Source: Paracoccaceae bacterium
Lineage (GTDB): Bacteria > Pseudomonadota > Alphaproteobacteria > Rhodobacterales > Rhodobacteraceae
Reading direction: 5' to 3'
DNA: 64,000 nt
Assembly: GCA_019911965.1 (NCBI GenBank)
Contig: JAIOJF010000027.1
Coordinates: forward strand, 44,366-108,365
Below are positions 57,435 through 64,000 of this stretch, piece after piece. Under the pieces are notes generated by a model. It ran no database searches and was not told where the DNA came from. It saw only the letters and a list, made by a program, of their open reading frames with translations. The stretch's first letter is position 1; the number at the start of each line of letters is the position of its first letter. The position numbers and the translations under genes are program-made.

Positions 57435-57472
57435 CCTCCTCCGCCCCGCACAATCGGAACGGGGCAAGGAGG
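57435..57472 (-). terminator. Hairpin downstream of luxI
   Basis: Arms CCTCCTCCGCCCCG (57435-57448) and CGGGGCAAGGAGG (57460-57472) pair with a small internal bulge over an 11-base loop. It lies 28 bases after the luxI stop on the minus strand. A T-run is missing, so termination may be weak or Rho-assisted. Confidence 0.45.
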
Positions 57473-57500
57473 AGATTACAGATACATCACGCAACCCGGC

Positions 57501-58088
57501 CTAGTGCAGGTTCGAGGCCAGGTTCATCAACGCCACCTGGGTGTTGGTGCCGTCGATTTCCATCTTCGGGCCGGCCTCTTCTGCATTCAGTTCCAGCCGG
57601 CTGATCCAGCGCGACCAGACCGCCGGCACCAGCCCCAGAATCTGGGTGGCACCCAGGAACCGGGCGGCCGAGATCATCTCGCCCATCATGTTGGCCTGCA
57701 CCCGCATCCGCATCTTGGCCGGCACGTTGTGCGACACAAAGACCCGGCTGGATTCCCAGATATGCGGCGCCACCGGTGCCGGGAAATACAGCAGGTCCTG
57801 CGGAATCGAATCAAGCAGGCCGCGCTGTGCGTCGCGGATCATGTAGGTGTAGATACCGCAACGCGCGGTGGTCGGGGTCAGGCGGATGCCGGCCAGCACC
57901 TCGCCAAACTCGTGCACCGCGATCCAGCGGCTGGCGGGGGTGTCGTACTGGTCGTACTCCATCCCGTCTGCTTCAGGCAGATCCCATTTGTTCTGCACGA
58001 TGAAGGATTGCTTGCGCGCCCGGAACAGGTTGGCAAACAGTTCTCCGTGAACATGCATGTTCTCGAAAGATAGAGTGGTCGCTTTCAT
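57501..58088 (-). CDS. Acyl-homoserine-lactone synthase (LuxI family)
   Basis: Makes an acyl-homoserine lactone signal from S-adenosylmethionine and acyl-ACP. It has 195 residues. The invariant LuxI residues are in place: Arg25 and Phe29 (FRARKQSF), Trp35, Asp46 and Asp49 (YDQYD), Arg69 (GIRLTPT), and Glu112 with Arg115 (WESSRVFV). Acyl-chain specificity cannot be read from this. ATG at 58088 behind AGCTGGAGGCTACT. The luxR-type gene lies 60 bases upstream on the same strand, so the pair is probably co-transcribed. Confidence 0.92.
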   Translation of the reverse strand: MKATTLSFENMHVHGELFANLFRARKQSFIVQNKWDLPEADGMEYDQYDTPASRWIAVHEFGEVLAGIRLTPTTARCGIYTYMIRDAQRGLLDSIPQDLLYFPAPVAPHIWESSRVFVSHNVPAKMRMRVQANMMGEMISAARFLGATQILGLVPAVWSRWISRLELNAEEAGPKMEIDGTNTQVALMNLASNLH

Positions 58089-58148
58089 AGTAGCCTCCAG
58101 CTAGGTTGGTTGGTAAACACAAACCCTGCCGGTAATGGGAATACTTTT

Positions 58149-58760
58149 TCAAAGCAGCCTGTAGTCCTTGGCGCGCTGAATCGCTTCTGCCGTCGTTCTG
58201 GCCATCAGCCGGTTCCTTGCGGAATTCAGCCGGGCCTTAAGCGCGCTTTCGGATATCCCTAGTTTCGCTGCAGCAGCTGCATGGCGGTGGCCGTCAGCGA
58301 TCAACTGCAGGGCTTCTTTCTGGGCGTCAGTCAGGCTTTCAGGAGGGTCCGTCGCCTCGTGAATGGCCCTGACGAGTCTCGTGATCCTTTCGATTTCTTC
58401 ATCGGTGAATTCCCGGTCGGCTCGCGCGCAACCTACGATTGATCTGGACGACAATTTTCCGCACGAAACGACAACGCCGTAGATCAATCCGTAGCCTGCG
58501 GCCTTCTTGAAGATGCCGAACAGGTCGGGCAGCTTGATCGCGCTCCAGCGCGTCGCCCCTTCCTTGGCAAAGCCCCAGGCAACCATCGGATCGCGCAGTG
58601 CAAAACCGTTTTCGGTATAGTAATCAATCCATTTCTGATCATAGGTATGATACTGAACCAGCGGCCCGGCAAAGCGGATATGCAGCCCTGCGAAGTAACC
58701 CGCAGGGGTTTCCTGGTCCAACTGCTCCAGCAGAAAATCAAGGCCTATGGTTTGAGACAT
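58149..58760 (-). CDS. LuxR-family autoinducer-binding transcriptional regulator
   Basis: A 203-residue quorum-sensing regulator. The autoinducer-binding domain (about residues 10-130) shows W-x3-Y and D-P residues in WIDYYTENGFALRDPMVAWGF, plus a Trp in TRWSAIKLPD. The C-terminal LuxR helix-turn-helix (about 138-200) reads LTDAQKEALQLIADGHRHAAAAAKLGISESALKARL. It is shorter than the usual 240-250 residues. The ATG at 58760 directly follows an in-frame TAA 9 bases earlier, so no upstream start exists, and no ribosome-binding site is visible. The predicted promoter would make the mRNA leaderless. Confidence 0.9.
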   Translation of the reverse strand: MSQTIGLDFLLEQLDQETPAGYFAGLHIRFAGPLVQYHTYDQKWIDYYTENGFALRDPMVAWGFAKEGATRWSAIKLPDLFGIFKKAAGYGLIYGVVVSCGKLSSRSIVGCARADREFTDEEIERITRLVRAIHEATDPPESLTDAQKEALQLIADGHRHAAAAAKLGISESALKARLNSARNRLMARTTAEAIQRAKDYRLL

Positions 58761-58765
58761 GTCTT

Positions 58766-58794
58766 TTTAGACAGGTTGCCAAAATTCAAGTCAA
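58766..58794 (-). promoter_or_regulatory. Predicted luxR promoter with overlapping inverted repeat
   Basis: On the minus strand TTGACT (58794-58789) is a near-consensus -35, followed after 17 bases by TCTAAA (58771-58766), a moderate -10. The transcription start would fall at or within one base of the luxR ATG (58760). GGTTG...CAACC arms (58774-58796) overlap the spacer and could bind a regulator. Confidence 0.45.
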
Positions 58795-59016
58795 CCGTAA
58801 ATTGATACCTGTAATGATTTCCAAGTGTGCCCTGTAAAAAGTGGCCCCGGGGATTCGCCCCTACACAGTTTCGCCTGCAGGACTTTCGCCTTATGGCGGC
58901 AGAAAAGCAGAAAGCGGGCTTGCCGATCCGGTTATCCGGCTCGGTCGGGCGGCCCCAAAGACTGCGTGTCCCGAACGGTTGACCCTGGGAAAAGACATCA
59001 GGTCGGAGCGGCCAAG

Positions 59017-59050
59017 ACAAAACCCCGCAGGCAGCCCTGCGGGGTTTTGT
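59017..59050 (-). terminator. Intrinsic terminator of the ribosomal/rpoA operon
   Basis: A perfect 15-bp stem, ACAAAACCCCGCAGG / CCTGCGGGGTTTTGT, with a 4-base loop (CAGC at 59032-59035). It begins 31 bases after the rplQ stop on the minus strand. The arms contribute GGGGTTTTGT on both strands, so it may work in both directions. Confidence 0.85.
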
Positions 59051-59081
59051 TGATTCTCGGTTATGCGGGTTCGCGCTGATG

Positions 59082-59498
59082 TTATTCGGCGGCATCCTCG
59101 GCGGCAACGCGCGCCTTGTCGCCGGCACCCTTGGCATCGGGATCGCGGTCCACCAGTTCGATGATCGCCATCGGCGCCATGTCGCCATAGCGGAAGCCGG
59201 CCTTCAGAACGCGGGCATAGCCACCCTGGCGGTCCTTGTAGCGCGGGCCGAGCACTTCAAACAGCTTCGCCACAAAGGCGTCCTGCTTCAGTTGCGATGC
59301 GGCCTGGCGGCGGGCGTGCAGATCGCCGCGCTTGCCCAGCGTGATCAGCTTTTCGATGATCGGGCGCAGTTCCTTGGCCTTGGGCAGGGTGGTCTTGATC
59401 TGCTCGTGCTCGATCAACGAGCCGGCCATGTTGGCGAACAGCGCCTTGCGGTGTTCGTGGGTACGGTTGAGGCGGCGATAGCCGCGAGCGTGACGCAT
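59082..59498 (-). CDS. rplQ: 50S ribosomal protein L17
   Basis: A 138-residue large-subunit protein. The invariant N-terminus [20 protein letters not shown] and [30 protein letters not shown] identify it. The C-terminal extension of about 20 residues (acidic, Ala-rich) is usual for alphaproteobacterial L17. ATG at 59498 with an AGGAGACC site. It is separated from rpoA by 210 bases that carry a large inverted repeat, although the two genes are normally adjacent in one operon. Confidence 0.97.
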   Translation of the reverse strand: MRHARGYRRLNRTHEHRKALFANMAGSLIEHEQIKTTLPKAKELRPIIEKLITLGKRGDLHARRQAASQLKQDAFVAKLFEVLGPRYKDRQGGYARVLKAGFRYGDMAPMAIIELVDRDPDAKGAGDKARVAAEDAAE

Positions 59499-59639
59499 GT
59501 CTGGTCTCCTAAGCTTTTGCTTTGTCCGGCGGCCGATGCGTGTCAGCCACTCTCCTTGGGGCGGAATGCCCTGGTTGGTGTATTGAGGATCAAAACCCAA
59601 CCGTTTTCCCCGGCAGCCCGGGCATTGTCGTGTTTGTGA

Positions 59640-59699
59640 GGGTGCGCCATGAATGCGCACCCTGCAGGGCGGTGTAGGGTGCGCATTCATGGCGCACCC
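59640..59699. repeat. Perfect 24-bp inverted repeat between rpoA and rplQ
   Basis: The arms at 59640-59663 and 59676-59699 are exact reverse complements (GGGTGCGCCATGAATGCGCA then CCCT in the left arm) around a 12-base loop. Each arm is itself nearly palindromic (GGTGCGC...GCGCACC). This is the structure of a REP/MITE-like dispersed repeat. It lies 9 bases after the rpoA stop and 141 bases before the rplQ start, so it is transcribed in the middle of the operon. Confidence 0.75.
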
Positions 59700-59708
59700 G
59701 TTCGGGGA

Positions 59709-60725
59709 TCAGAAATGATCCTCGTACTTCTTGGCCAGTTCCTCGATATTGTCAGGCGGCCAGTCGATGATGTCCATGCCCAGATGCAGGCCCATCGCGG
59801 TCAGCACTTCCTTGATCTCGTTCAGGGACTTGCGGCCGAAATTCGGGGTGCGCAGCATCTCGGCTTCGGTCTTCTGGATCAGATCGCCGATATAGACGAT
59901 GTTGTCGTTCTTCAGGCAGTTTGCCGAACGTACCGACAATTCCAACTCGTCCACCTTCTTCAGCAGCAGCGGGTTGAACTCCAGATCGTCCTCTTCCTCG
60001 GCGCGGCCCGCGGCTTCGGGTTCGTCGAAGTTCACGAAGACCTGCAACTGGTCCTGAAGGATGCGCGCGGCATAGGCCACCGCATCGTCAGGGCTGATCG
60101 AGCCGTCGGTTTCCACCTTCAGGGTCAGCTTGTCGTAATCCAGCACCTGGCCCTCGCGGGTGGGCTGCACCTCGTAGCTGACCTTGCGGATCGGCGAGAA
60201 GATCGCATCGATCGGGATCAGGCCGATCGGGGCATCTTCCGGGCGGTTCTTGTCCGCCGCGACATAGCCCTTGCCGGTTTCCACCGTCAGTTCCATGAAC
60301 AGGCTGGCACCCTCATCAAGGTGGCAGATCACGTGGTCACGGTTCAGGATCTCGATGCCGTTGGATTCCGAGATGTCACCGGCGGTGACGATGCCCGGAC
60401 CCTTGGCCGAGATCGAGACCCGCTTGGTGCCTTCGACTTCCATCTTGACGGCAACGCCCTTCAGGTTCAGCACGATGTCGGTCACATCCTCGCGGACACC
60501 GGCAACGGACGAAAACTCGTGCAGCACGTTGTCGATCTGCACTGATGTGATCGCGGCACCCTGAAGCGACGACAACAGCACACGCCGCAGCGCGTTGCCC
60601 AGCGTCAGGCCGAAGCCACGCTCCAGCGGTTCGGCAATCGCGGTCGCCTGGCGCTGAGGATCAGCACCGGGACGGATTTCCAGTTGATTTGGGCGGATAA
60701 GTTCCTGCCAGTTCTTGTGGATCAT
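59709..60725 (-). CDS. rpoA: DNA-directed RNA polymerase subunit alpha
   Basis: Assembly platform of RNA polymerase, 338 residues. The N-terminal dimerisation domain has [29 protein letters not shown] near residue 40. The C-terminal domain (about residues 245-330) carries [48 protein letters not shown], which contacts UP elements and activators. ATG at 60725 behind AATGGAGGCAATA. Upstream gap to rpsK is 121 bases. Confidence 0.98.
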   Translation of the reverse strand: MIHKNWQELIRPNQLEIRPGADPQRQATAIAEPLERGFGLTLGNALRRVLLSSLQGAAITSVQIDNVLHEFSSVAGVREDVTDIVLNLKGVAVKMEVEGTKRVSISAKGPGIVTAGDISESNGIEILNRDHVICHLDEGASLFMELTVETGKGYVAADKNRPEDAPIGLIPIDAIFSPIRKVSYEVQPTREGQVLDYDKLTLKVETDGSISPDDAVAYAARILQDQLQVFVNFDEPEAAGRAEEEDDLEFNPLLLKKVDELELSVRSANCLKNDNIVYIGDLIQKTEAEMLRTPNFGRKSLNEIKEVLTAMGLHLGMDIIDWPPDNIEELAKKYEDHF

Positions 60726-60846
60726 GTTATTGCCTCCATTCCTGTTCGCAGGGCCCGGATCCTGTGCCCGATGCGAACGCCCGAGGGTATCAAAAGACGT
60801 GAACGCACCGCCCCCCGGCAAAACCGGGAGGCGGCACGGGAAATGC

Positions 60847-61236
60847 TTAGACGCGGCGGCGCTTCGGCGGACGGCAGCCGTTATGGGCAATCGGCGTCAC
60901 GTCACGGATCGCCGTGATGTTGAACCCCACAGCGGCCAGCGCGCGCAGCGCACTTTCGCGGCCTGAGCCGGGGCCCTGAACCTCGACCTCAAGGGTCTTG
61001 ACGCCGTGTTCCTGCGCCTTCTTGCCGGCATCTTCGGCGGCAAGCTGGGCAGCATAGGGGGTCGATTTGCGCGACCCCTTGAAACCGCAGGACCCGGCCG
61101 AGGACCAGGCAATCGCGTTGCCCTGAACGTCGGAAATCAGGATCTTGGTGTTGTTGAACGACGAGTTCACATGCGCCACACCGGTGGCAATGTTCTTGCG
61201 TTCCTTGCGCTTAACGCGCGCTTTTTCACGTGCCAT
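60847..61236 (-). CDS. rpsK: 30S ribosomal protein S11
   Basis: A 129-residue small-subunit platform protein. [37 protein letters not shown] and the ending [17 protein letters not shown] are invariant S11 segments. ATG at 61236, 15 bases after the rpsM stop, behind a GGGAGGGTTC site. Confidence 0.98.
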   Translation of the reverse strand: MAREKARVKRKERKNIATGVAHVNSSFNNTKILISDVQGNAIAWSSAGSCGFKGSRKSTPYAAQLAAEDAGKKAQEHGVKTLEVEVQGPGSGRESALRALAAVGFNITAIRDVTPIAHNGCRPPKRRRV

Positions 61237-61251
61237 TGTCTGAACCCTCCC

Positions 61252-61620
61252 TTATTTCTTCTTGCCGGCAATGGCCTTTGCGGGGCCTTTGCGGGTTCGG
61301 GCATTGGTATGGGTCCGCTGGCCGCGCACCGGCAGGCCACGGCGATGGCGCAGGCCGCGATAGCAGCCAAGGTCCATCAGGCGCTTGACGTTCATCTGGG
61401 TGTCGCGGCGCAGATCGCCTTCGACCATCAGATTGGCGTCGATGAATTCACGGATCGCCAGAACCTCGGCATCCGACAGATCGTTGACCCGGCGGGCCAG
61501 GTCGATATTGGTCGCTTCGCAGATCGACTGCGCGGTCTTCTGACCGATACCGTGAATATAGGTGAGGGCGATATGGACCCGTTTCTGGGTCGGGATGTTT
61601 ACACCGGCAATACGTGCCAC
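61252..61620 (-). CDS. rpsM: 30S ribosomal protein S13
   Basis: A 122-residue small-subunit head protein. [25 protein letters not shown] at the N-terminus and [20 protein letters not shown] near the C-terminus identify it. The start is GTG at 61620 with an AGGAG ribosome-binding site. The gap of 219 bases to adk upstream contains a possible internal promoter. Confidence 0.98.
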   Translation of the reverse strand: MARIAGVNIPTQKRVHIALTYIHGIGQKTAQSICEATNIDLARRVNDLSDAEVLAIREFIDANLMVEGDLRRDTQMNVKRLMDLGCYRGLRHRRGLPVRGQRTHTNARTRKGPAKAIAGKKK

Positions 61621-61792
61621 GCTTGGCTCCTGTCCTTACATTGCGGTTCCGTAATTCCAGAACCTTTTTTCACAACCAAAGCCCGGCACCCGCGCGGCAC
61701 CGAGCCATGCCCCGTTTCCAGGGTCTTCAGGATTGCCCGATTCGTGGCTGAAAGCCCATAAAATCAAGCGATTCTCTTGGCAGAGATGGTGT

Positions 61793-61821
61793 CGTTTAGG
61801 GGCTTGCCCGCCAAACGTCAA
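61793..61821 (-). promoter_or_regulatory. Possible internal promoter ahead of rpsM
   Basis: On the minus strand TTGACG (61821-61816) and TAAACG (61798-61793) are spaced by 17 bases in the adk-rpsM gap. The -35 is good and the -10 weak. It could add expression of rpsM-rpsK-rpoA-rplQ beyond read-through from secY-adk. Confidence 0.3.
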
Positions 61822-61839
61822 GCGCATAAGGCCAATGCG

Positions 61840-62493
61840 CTAGTCCACGTTCTCCAGCGCCCCGCCGATCGCCGCCGCAACCTCGTCCATCGAGGCCAGG
61901 CCATCGACCACCTGCAACAGGCCCTTGGCGTAATAATAGCCGATCAGAGGCGAGGTTTCCTTGTAATAGGCCATCAGCCGGATTTTCAGGCTGTCCTCGT
62001 TATCGTCGGCCCGGCGCTTGAAATTGCCGCCACCGCAATTGTCGCAGATACCTGCCTTTGCGGGCGGTTTGGCGGTGTCGTGATACCCCTCGCCGCAATC
62101 GCCGCAGGTATAGCGCCCGGTGATCCGGTCGACCAGCGCGGCATCGTCCACCCGCATCTCGATCACCGTGGCCAGATTCTGGCCCACCCGCGCCAGCAAT
62201 TCGCCCAGCGCATCGGCCTGGGCCAGGGTGCGCGGGAAGCCATCGAAGATGAAGCCGCCCGGTGCCCTGGTGCTGGTCAGTTGTTCCTCGATCAGGCCGA
62301 TTACGATCTCGTCGGTGACAAGCTGGCCGGCATCCATGATCGCGGCAACTTTCTTGCCCATCTCGGTGCCGGAGGTGCGCGCCGCCCGCAGCATGTCGCC
62401 GGTGGACAATTGCACCATGCCGCGGCTGTCGACCAGTTTCTTTGCCTGTGTGCCCTTGCCCGCCCCCGGCGGTCCCAGAAGTATGATATTCAT
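61840..62493 (-). CDS. adk: Adenylate kinase
   Basis: Interconverts ATP, AMP and ADP. It has 217 residues, the long-LID form. The P-loop is [14 protein letters not shown] at residues 7-20, QLSTGDMLR and [14 protein letters not shown] are the AMP-binding segments. The LID carries [10 protein letters not shown] and CDNCGG, four Cys that suggest a structural zinc as in Gram-positive and some alphaproteobacterial enzymes. The ATG overlaps the secY stop by 4 bases, the conserved secY-adk coupling. Confidence 0.97.
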   Translation of the reverse strand: MNIILLGPPGAGKGTQAKKLVDSRGMVQLSTGDMLRAARTSGTEMGKKVAAIMDAGQLVTDEIVIGLIEEQLTSTRAPGGFIFDGFPRTLAQADALGELLARVGQNLATVIEMRVDDAALVDRITGRYTCGDCGEGYHDTAKPPAKAGICDNCGGGNFKRRADDNEDSLKIRLMAYYKETSPLIGYYYAKGLLQVVDGLASMDEVAAAIGGALENVD

Positions 62494-63869
62494 CTGCGCG
62501 TCGGCCCTTTCTTCGGCTTGGCTTTCCGGCCTTTCCCCCGCAGATTCGATTTCTCGATCAGGCCTTCATATTGATGCGCCAGCATGTGGCTCTGCACCTG
62601 GTTGATCGTGTCCATCGTCACCGACACCACGATCAGCACCGAGGTGCCCCCGAAATAGAACGGAATGGAAAACTGCGAGCGCAGGATTTCCGGCAGCAAC
62701 GCCACCGCCACCAGATAGACCGAGCCGACAGCCAGCAGGCGGTTGACCACGTAATCGAGGTATTCGGCCGTCTTGGCACCCGGGCGGATACCGGGCACGA
62801 AACCGTTCTGGTTCTTCAGGTTGTCCGCAACGTCATCCGTCTTGAACGCCACGTTGGCGGTGTAGAAATACGAGAAGAAGACGATCATGCCCGCGAAGAA
62901 CAACAGATATAGCGGTTGGCCCTGCCCGAAATAGGCGAGGATCGTGTTCATGATGCCAGAGCCCTGGGTGCCCGAGAACGTGCTGATCGTCGTCGGCAAC
63001 AACAGAAGCGACGAGGCGAAAATCACCGGGATCACGCCCGACGGGTTCAGCTTGACCGGCAGGTGGCTGGATTCGCCGCCATACATCTTCATCCCCACCT
63101 GACGGCGCGGATACTGGATGTGGATTTTCCGCTGGGCGCGTTCCACGAACACGATGAAGGCGATCACCGCCACCACCATGATCATCACACCGACAATCAC
63201 CGCCGGGCTGATCGTGCCGGCCCGCCCTTGGGCAAAGAACTGCGCCAGTGCTGCGGGCAGTTCGGCGATGATGCCGATGAAGATGATCAGCGAAATACCG
63301 TTGCCGATGCCGCGCGCGGTGATCTGCTCGCCCAGCCACATCAGGAACACCGTTCCGCCGACGAGGGTGATCACCGTCGTCAGCCGGAAGAACAGCCCGG
63401 GGTCCACCACCGCCGAGCCCTGGGACCCGGCCATGCCCTCCAGCCCGACGGCGATTCCGTAGGCTTGCAGCGCCGCCAGCACCACCGTGCCGTAGCGGGT
63501 GTACTGGTTGATGGTCTTTCGCCCCTGCTCGCCTTCCTTCTTCAGCTGCTCCAGATGGGGAGAGACCGCGGTCATCAGCTGGATGATGATGGAGGCCGAG
63601 ATGTACGGCATGATGTTCAGGGCGAAGATCGTCATCCGCCCGAGCGCGCCGCCGGCGAACATGTCGAACATGCCGAGGATGCCGCCGGCCTGCTGGCTGA
63701 AGAGGTCCTGCAGGATCGTCGGATCGACCCCCGGGATCGGGATATAGGTCCCCAGCCGATAGATGATCAGCGCCCCGAGAGTGAACCACAGGCGCTTCTT
63801 CAGCTCGGTCGCCTTGCGGAAGGCGCCGAAATTGATGTTGGCGGCGAGCTGCTCGGCGGCGGAGGCCAT
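62490..63869 (-). CDS. secY: Preprotein translocase subunit SecY
   Basis: Channel subunit of the Sec translocon, 459 residues with ten membrane helices. Family signatures include [13 protein letters not shown] near residue 38, [25 protein letters not shown] in TM2, [38 protein letters not shown] near residue 255, and the C-terminal [21 protein letters not shown] at 63869 behind AAGGGGAATTC. It lies 13 bases after the rplO stop. Confidence 0.98.
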   Translation of the reverse strand: MASAAEQLAANINFGAFRKATELKKRLWFTLGALIIYRLGTYIPIPGVDPTILQDLFSQQAGGILGMFDMFAGGALGRMTIFALNIMPYISASIIIQLMTAVSPHLEQLKKEGEQGRKTINQYTRYGTVVLAALQAYGIAVGLEGMAGSQGSAVVDPGLFFRLTTVITLVGGTVFLMWLGEQITARGIGNGISLIIFIGIIAELPAALAQFFAQGRAGTISPAVIVGVMIMVVAVIAFIVFVERAQRKIHIQYPRRQVGMKMYGGESSHLPVKLNPSGVIPVIFASSLLLLPTTISTFSGTQGSGIMNTILAYFGQGQPLYLLFFAGMIVFFSYFYTANVAFKTDDVADNLKNQNGFVPGIRPGAKTAEYLDYVVNRLLAVGSVYLVAVALLPEILRSQFSIPFYFGGTSVLIVVSVTMDTINQVQSHMLAHQYEGLIEKSNLRGKGRKAKPKKGPTRR

Positions 63870-63882
63870 GAATTCCCCTTGG

Positions 63883-64000
63883 TCAGGCCGTCGTCGCGGG
63901 CGCCGCGATCACGACCTTGCCGCCGGCGGCCTCGACCGCGGCGACGGCGGCCGCCGACGCACCGGCGACCTCCAGGGTCACGCGGGTCTCGATCTTGCCC
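63883..64000 (-). CDS. rplO: 50S ribosomal protein L15, C-terminal part (truncated by the window)
   Basis: The last 38 residues of an open frame that continues past the window edge on the minus strand, read as KIETRVTLEVAGASAAAVAA, then VEAAGGKVV and IAAPATTA before the stop at 63883-63885. The final helix-strand 'A..AVEAAGGKV' and the position right before secY identify L15. The gene's start is outside the window. Confidence 0.85.
   Translation of the reverse strand, partial: GKIETRVTLEVAGASAAAVAAVEAAGGKVVIAAPATTA

Larger units (their letters stand above)
58761..59081. other. Intergenic region between rplQ and luxR
   Basis: This 321-base gap lies between two minus-strand genes. It contains the predicted luxR promoter (58766-58794), an inverted repeat GGTTG (58774-58778) / CAACC (58792-58796) inside that promoter, and a strong hairpin terminator for rplQ (59017-59050). 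The central 200 bases show no convincing coding frame, tRNA or other structure. Confidence 0.6.

Noticed and set aside
58089..58148. Possible lux box between luxR and luxI
   Set aside because: CCC...GGG arms around 58125-58135 are too short and do not match the ACCTG...CAGGT dyad better than chance.
58771..58812. ACAGGT...ACCTGT inverted pair upstream of luxR as a lux box
   Set aside because: The arms are 30 bases apart, while lux boxes have about 8-10 bases between half-sites.

Overview
The window is high-GC, gene-dense chromosomal DNA from an alphaproteobacterium, most likely a member of the Rhodobacterales (Rhodobacteraceae sensu lato). The evidence is the gene content and order: murJ-glnD next to a LpoA-like lipoprotein, rsmI-yraN-gshB, an aapJQMP general amino-acid transporter, an ATP12 assembly factor, a TSUP/TIGR02186 pair, and the alpha-proteobacterial secY-adk-rpsM-rpsK-rpoA-rplQ block. 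I see no rRNA, tRNA, CRISPR array, transposase or phage gene. Almost all sequence is coding, with short intergenic gaps.

Layout. 1-5.0 kb: end of an unidentified gene, a Cys-containing membrane protein, trpS, a rhomboid-fold protein lacking the catalytic residues, and nfuA-tsaB-rimI. 5.1-10.6 kb: a BMP-type nucleoside ABC transporter with purine nucleoside phosphorylase, a purine salvage operon. 10.8-17.8 kb: a TauE/SafE exporter with its TIGR02186 partner, an SDR enzyme, an orphan RAM-domain regulator, a RecD-like helicase, a branched-chain aminotransferase, a universal stress protein and a secreted barrel-like protein. 17.8-30.3 kb: murJ, glnD, a PBP activator, rsmI, yraN, gshB, a hydrolase, comM/yifB, a GST with a Cys tail, and a phosphatase with cobU. 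30.4-34.1 kb: ChaN-like protein, coaBC, dut and a membrane-anchored E1-like protein.

34.1-40.0 kb holds the most interesting unit: a TetR regulator facing a five-gene operon made of a LolA-like periplasmic carrier, two FtsX/MacB-type permeases, their ATPase and an outer-membrane barrel. Together these could be a complete trans-envelope export route. A nested inverted repeat in the divergent promoter region is the likely operator. 41.0-47.3 kb is a periplasmic nitrate reductase operon in the order napFDAGHBC, preceded by an FNR/Dnr-type box. 47.6-52.1 kb is aapJQMP on the minus strand, with a hairpin between aapJ and aapQ that probably sets binding-protein excess. 52.3-57.3 kb: ATP12, RluA-type pseudouridine synthase, CrcB, RarA and a DegQ-type protease. 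57.5-58.8 kb is a LuxR-LuxI quorum-sensing pair placed directly after the rplQ end of the ribosomal/RNA polymerase operon, which fills 59.0-64.0 kb.

Intergenic DNA carries several strong palindromes: a perfect 24-bp inverted repeat between rpoA and rplQ, a two-level hairpin after napC, AT-rich palindromes between two minus-strand genes at 29.1 kb, and a GC-rich stem at 12.5 kb. Some are terminators; others look like dispersed repeat elements.
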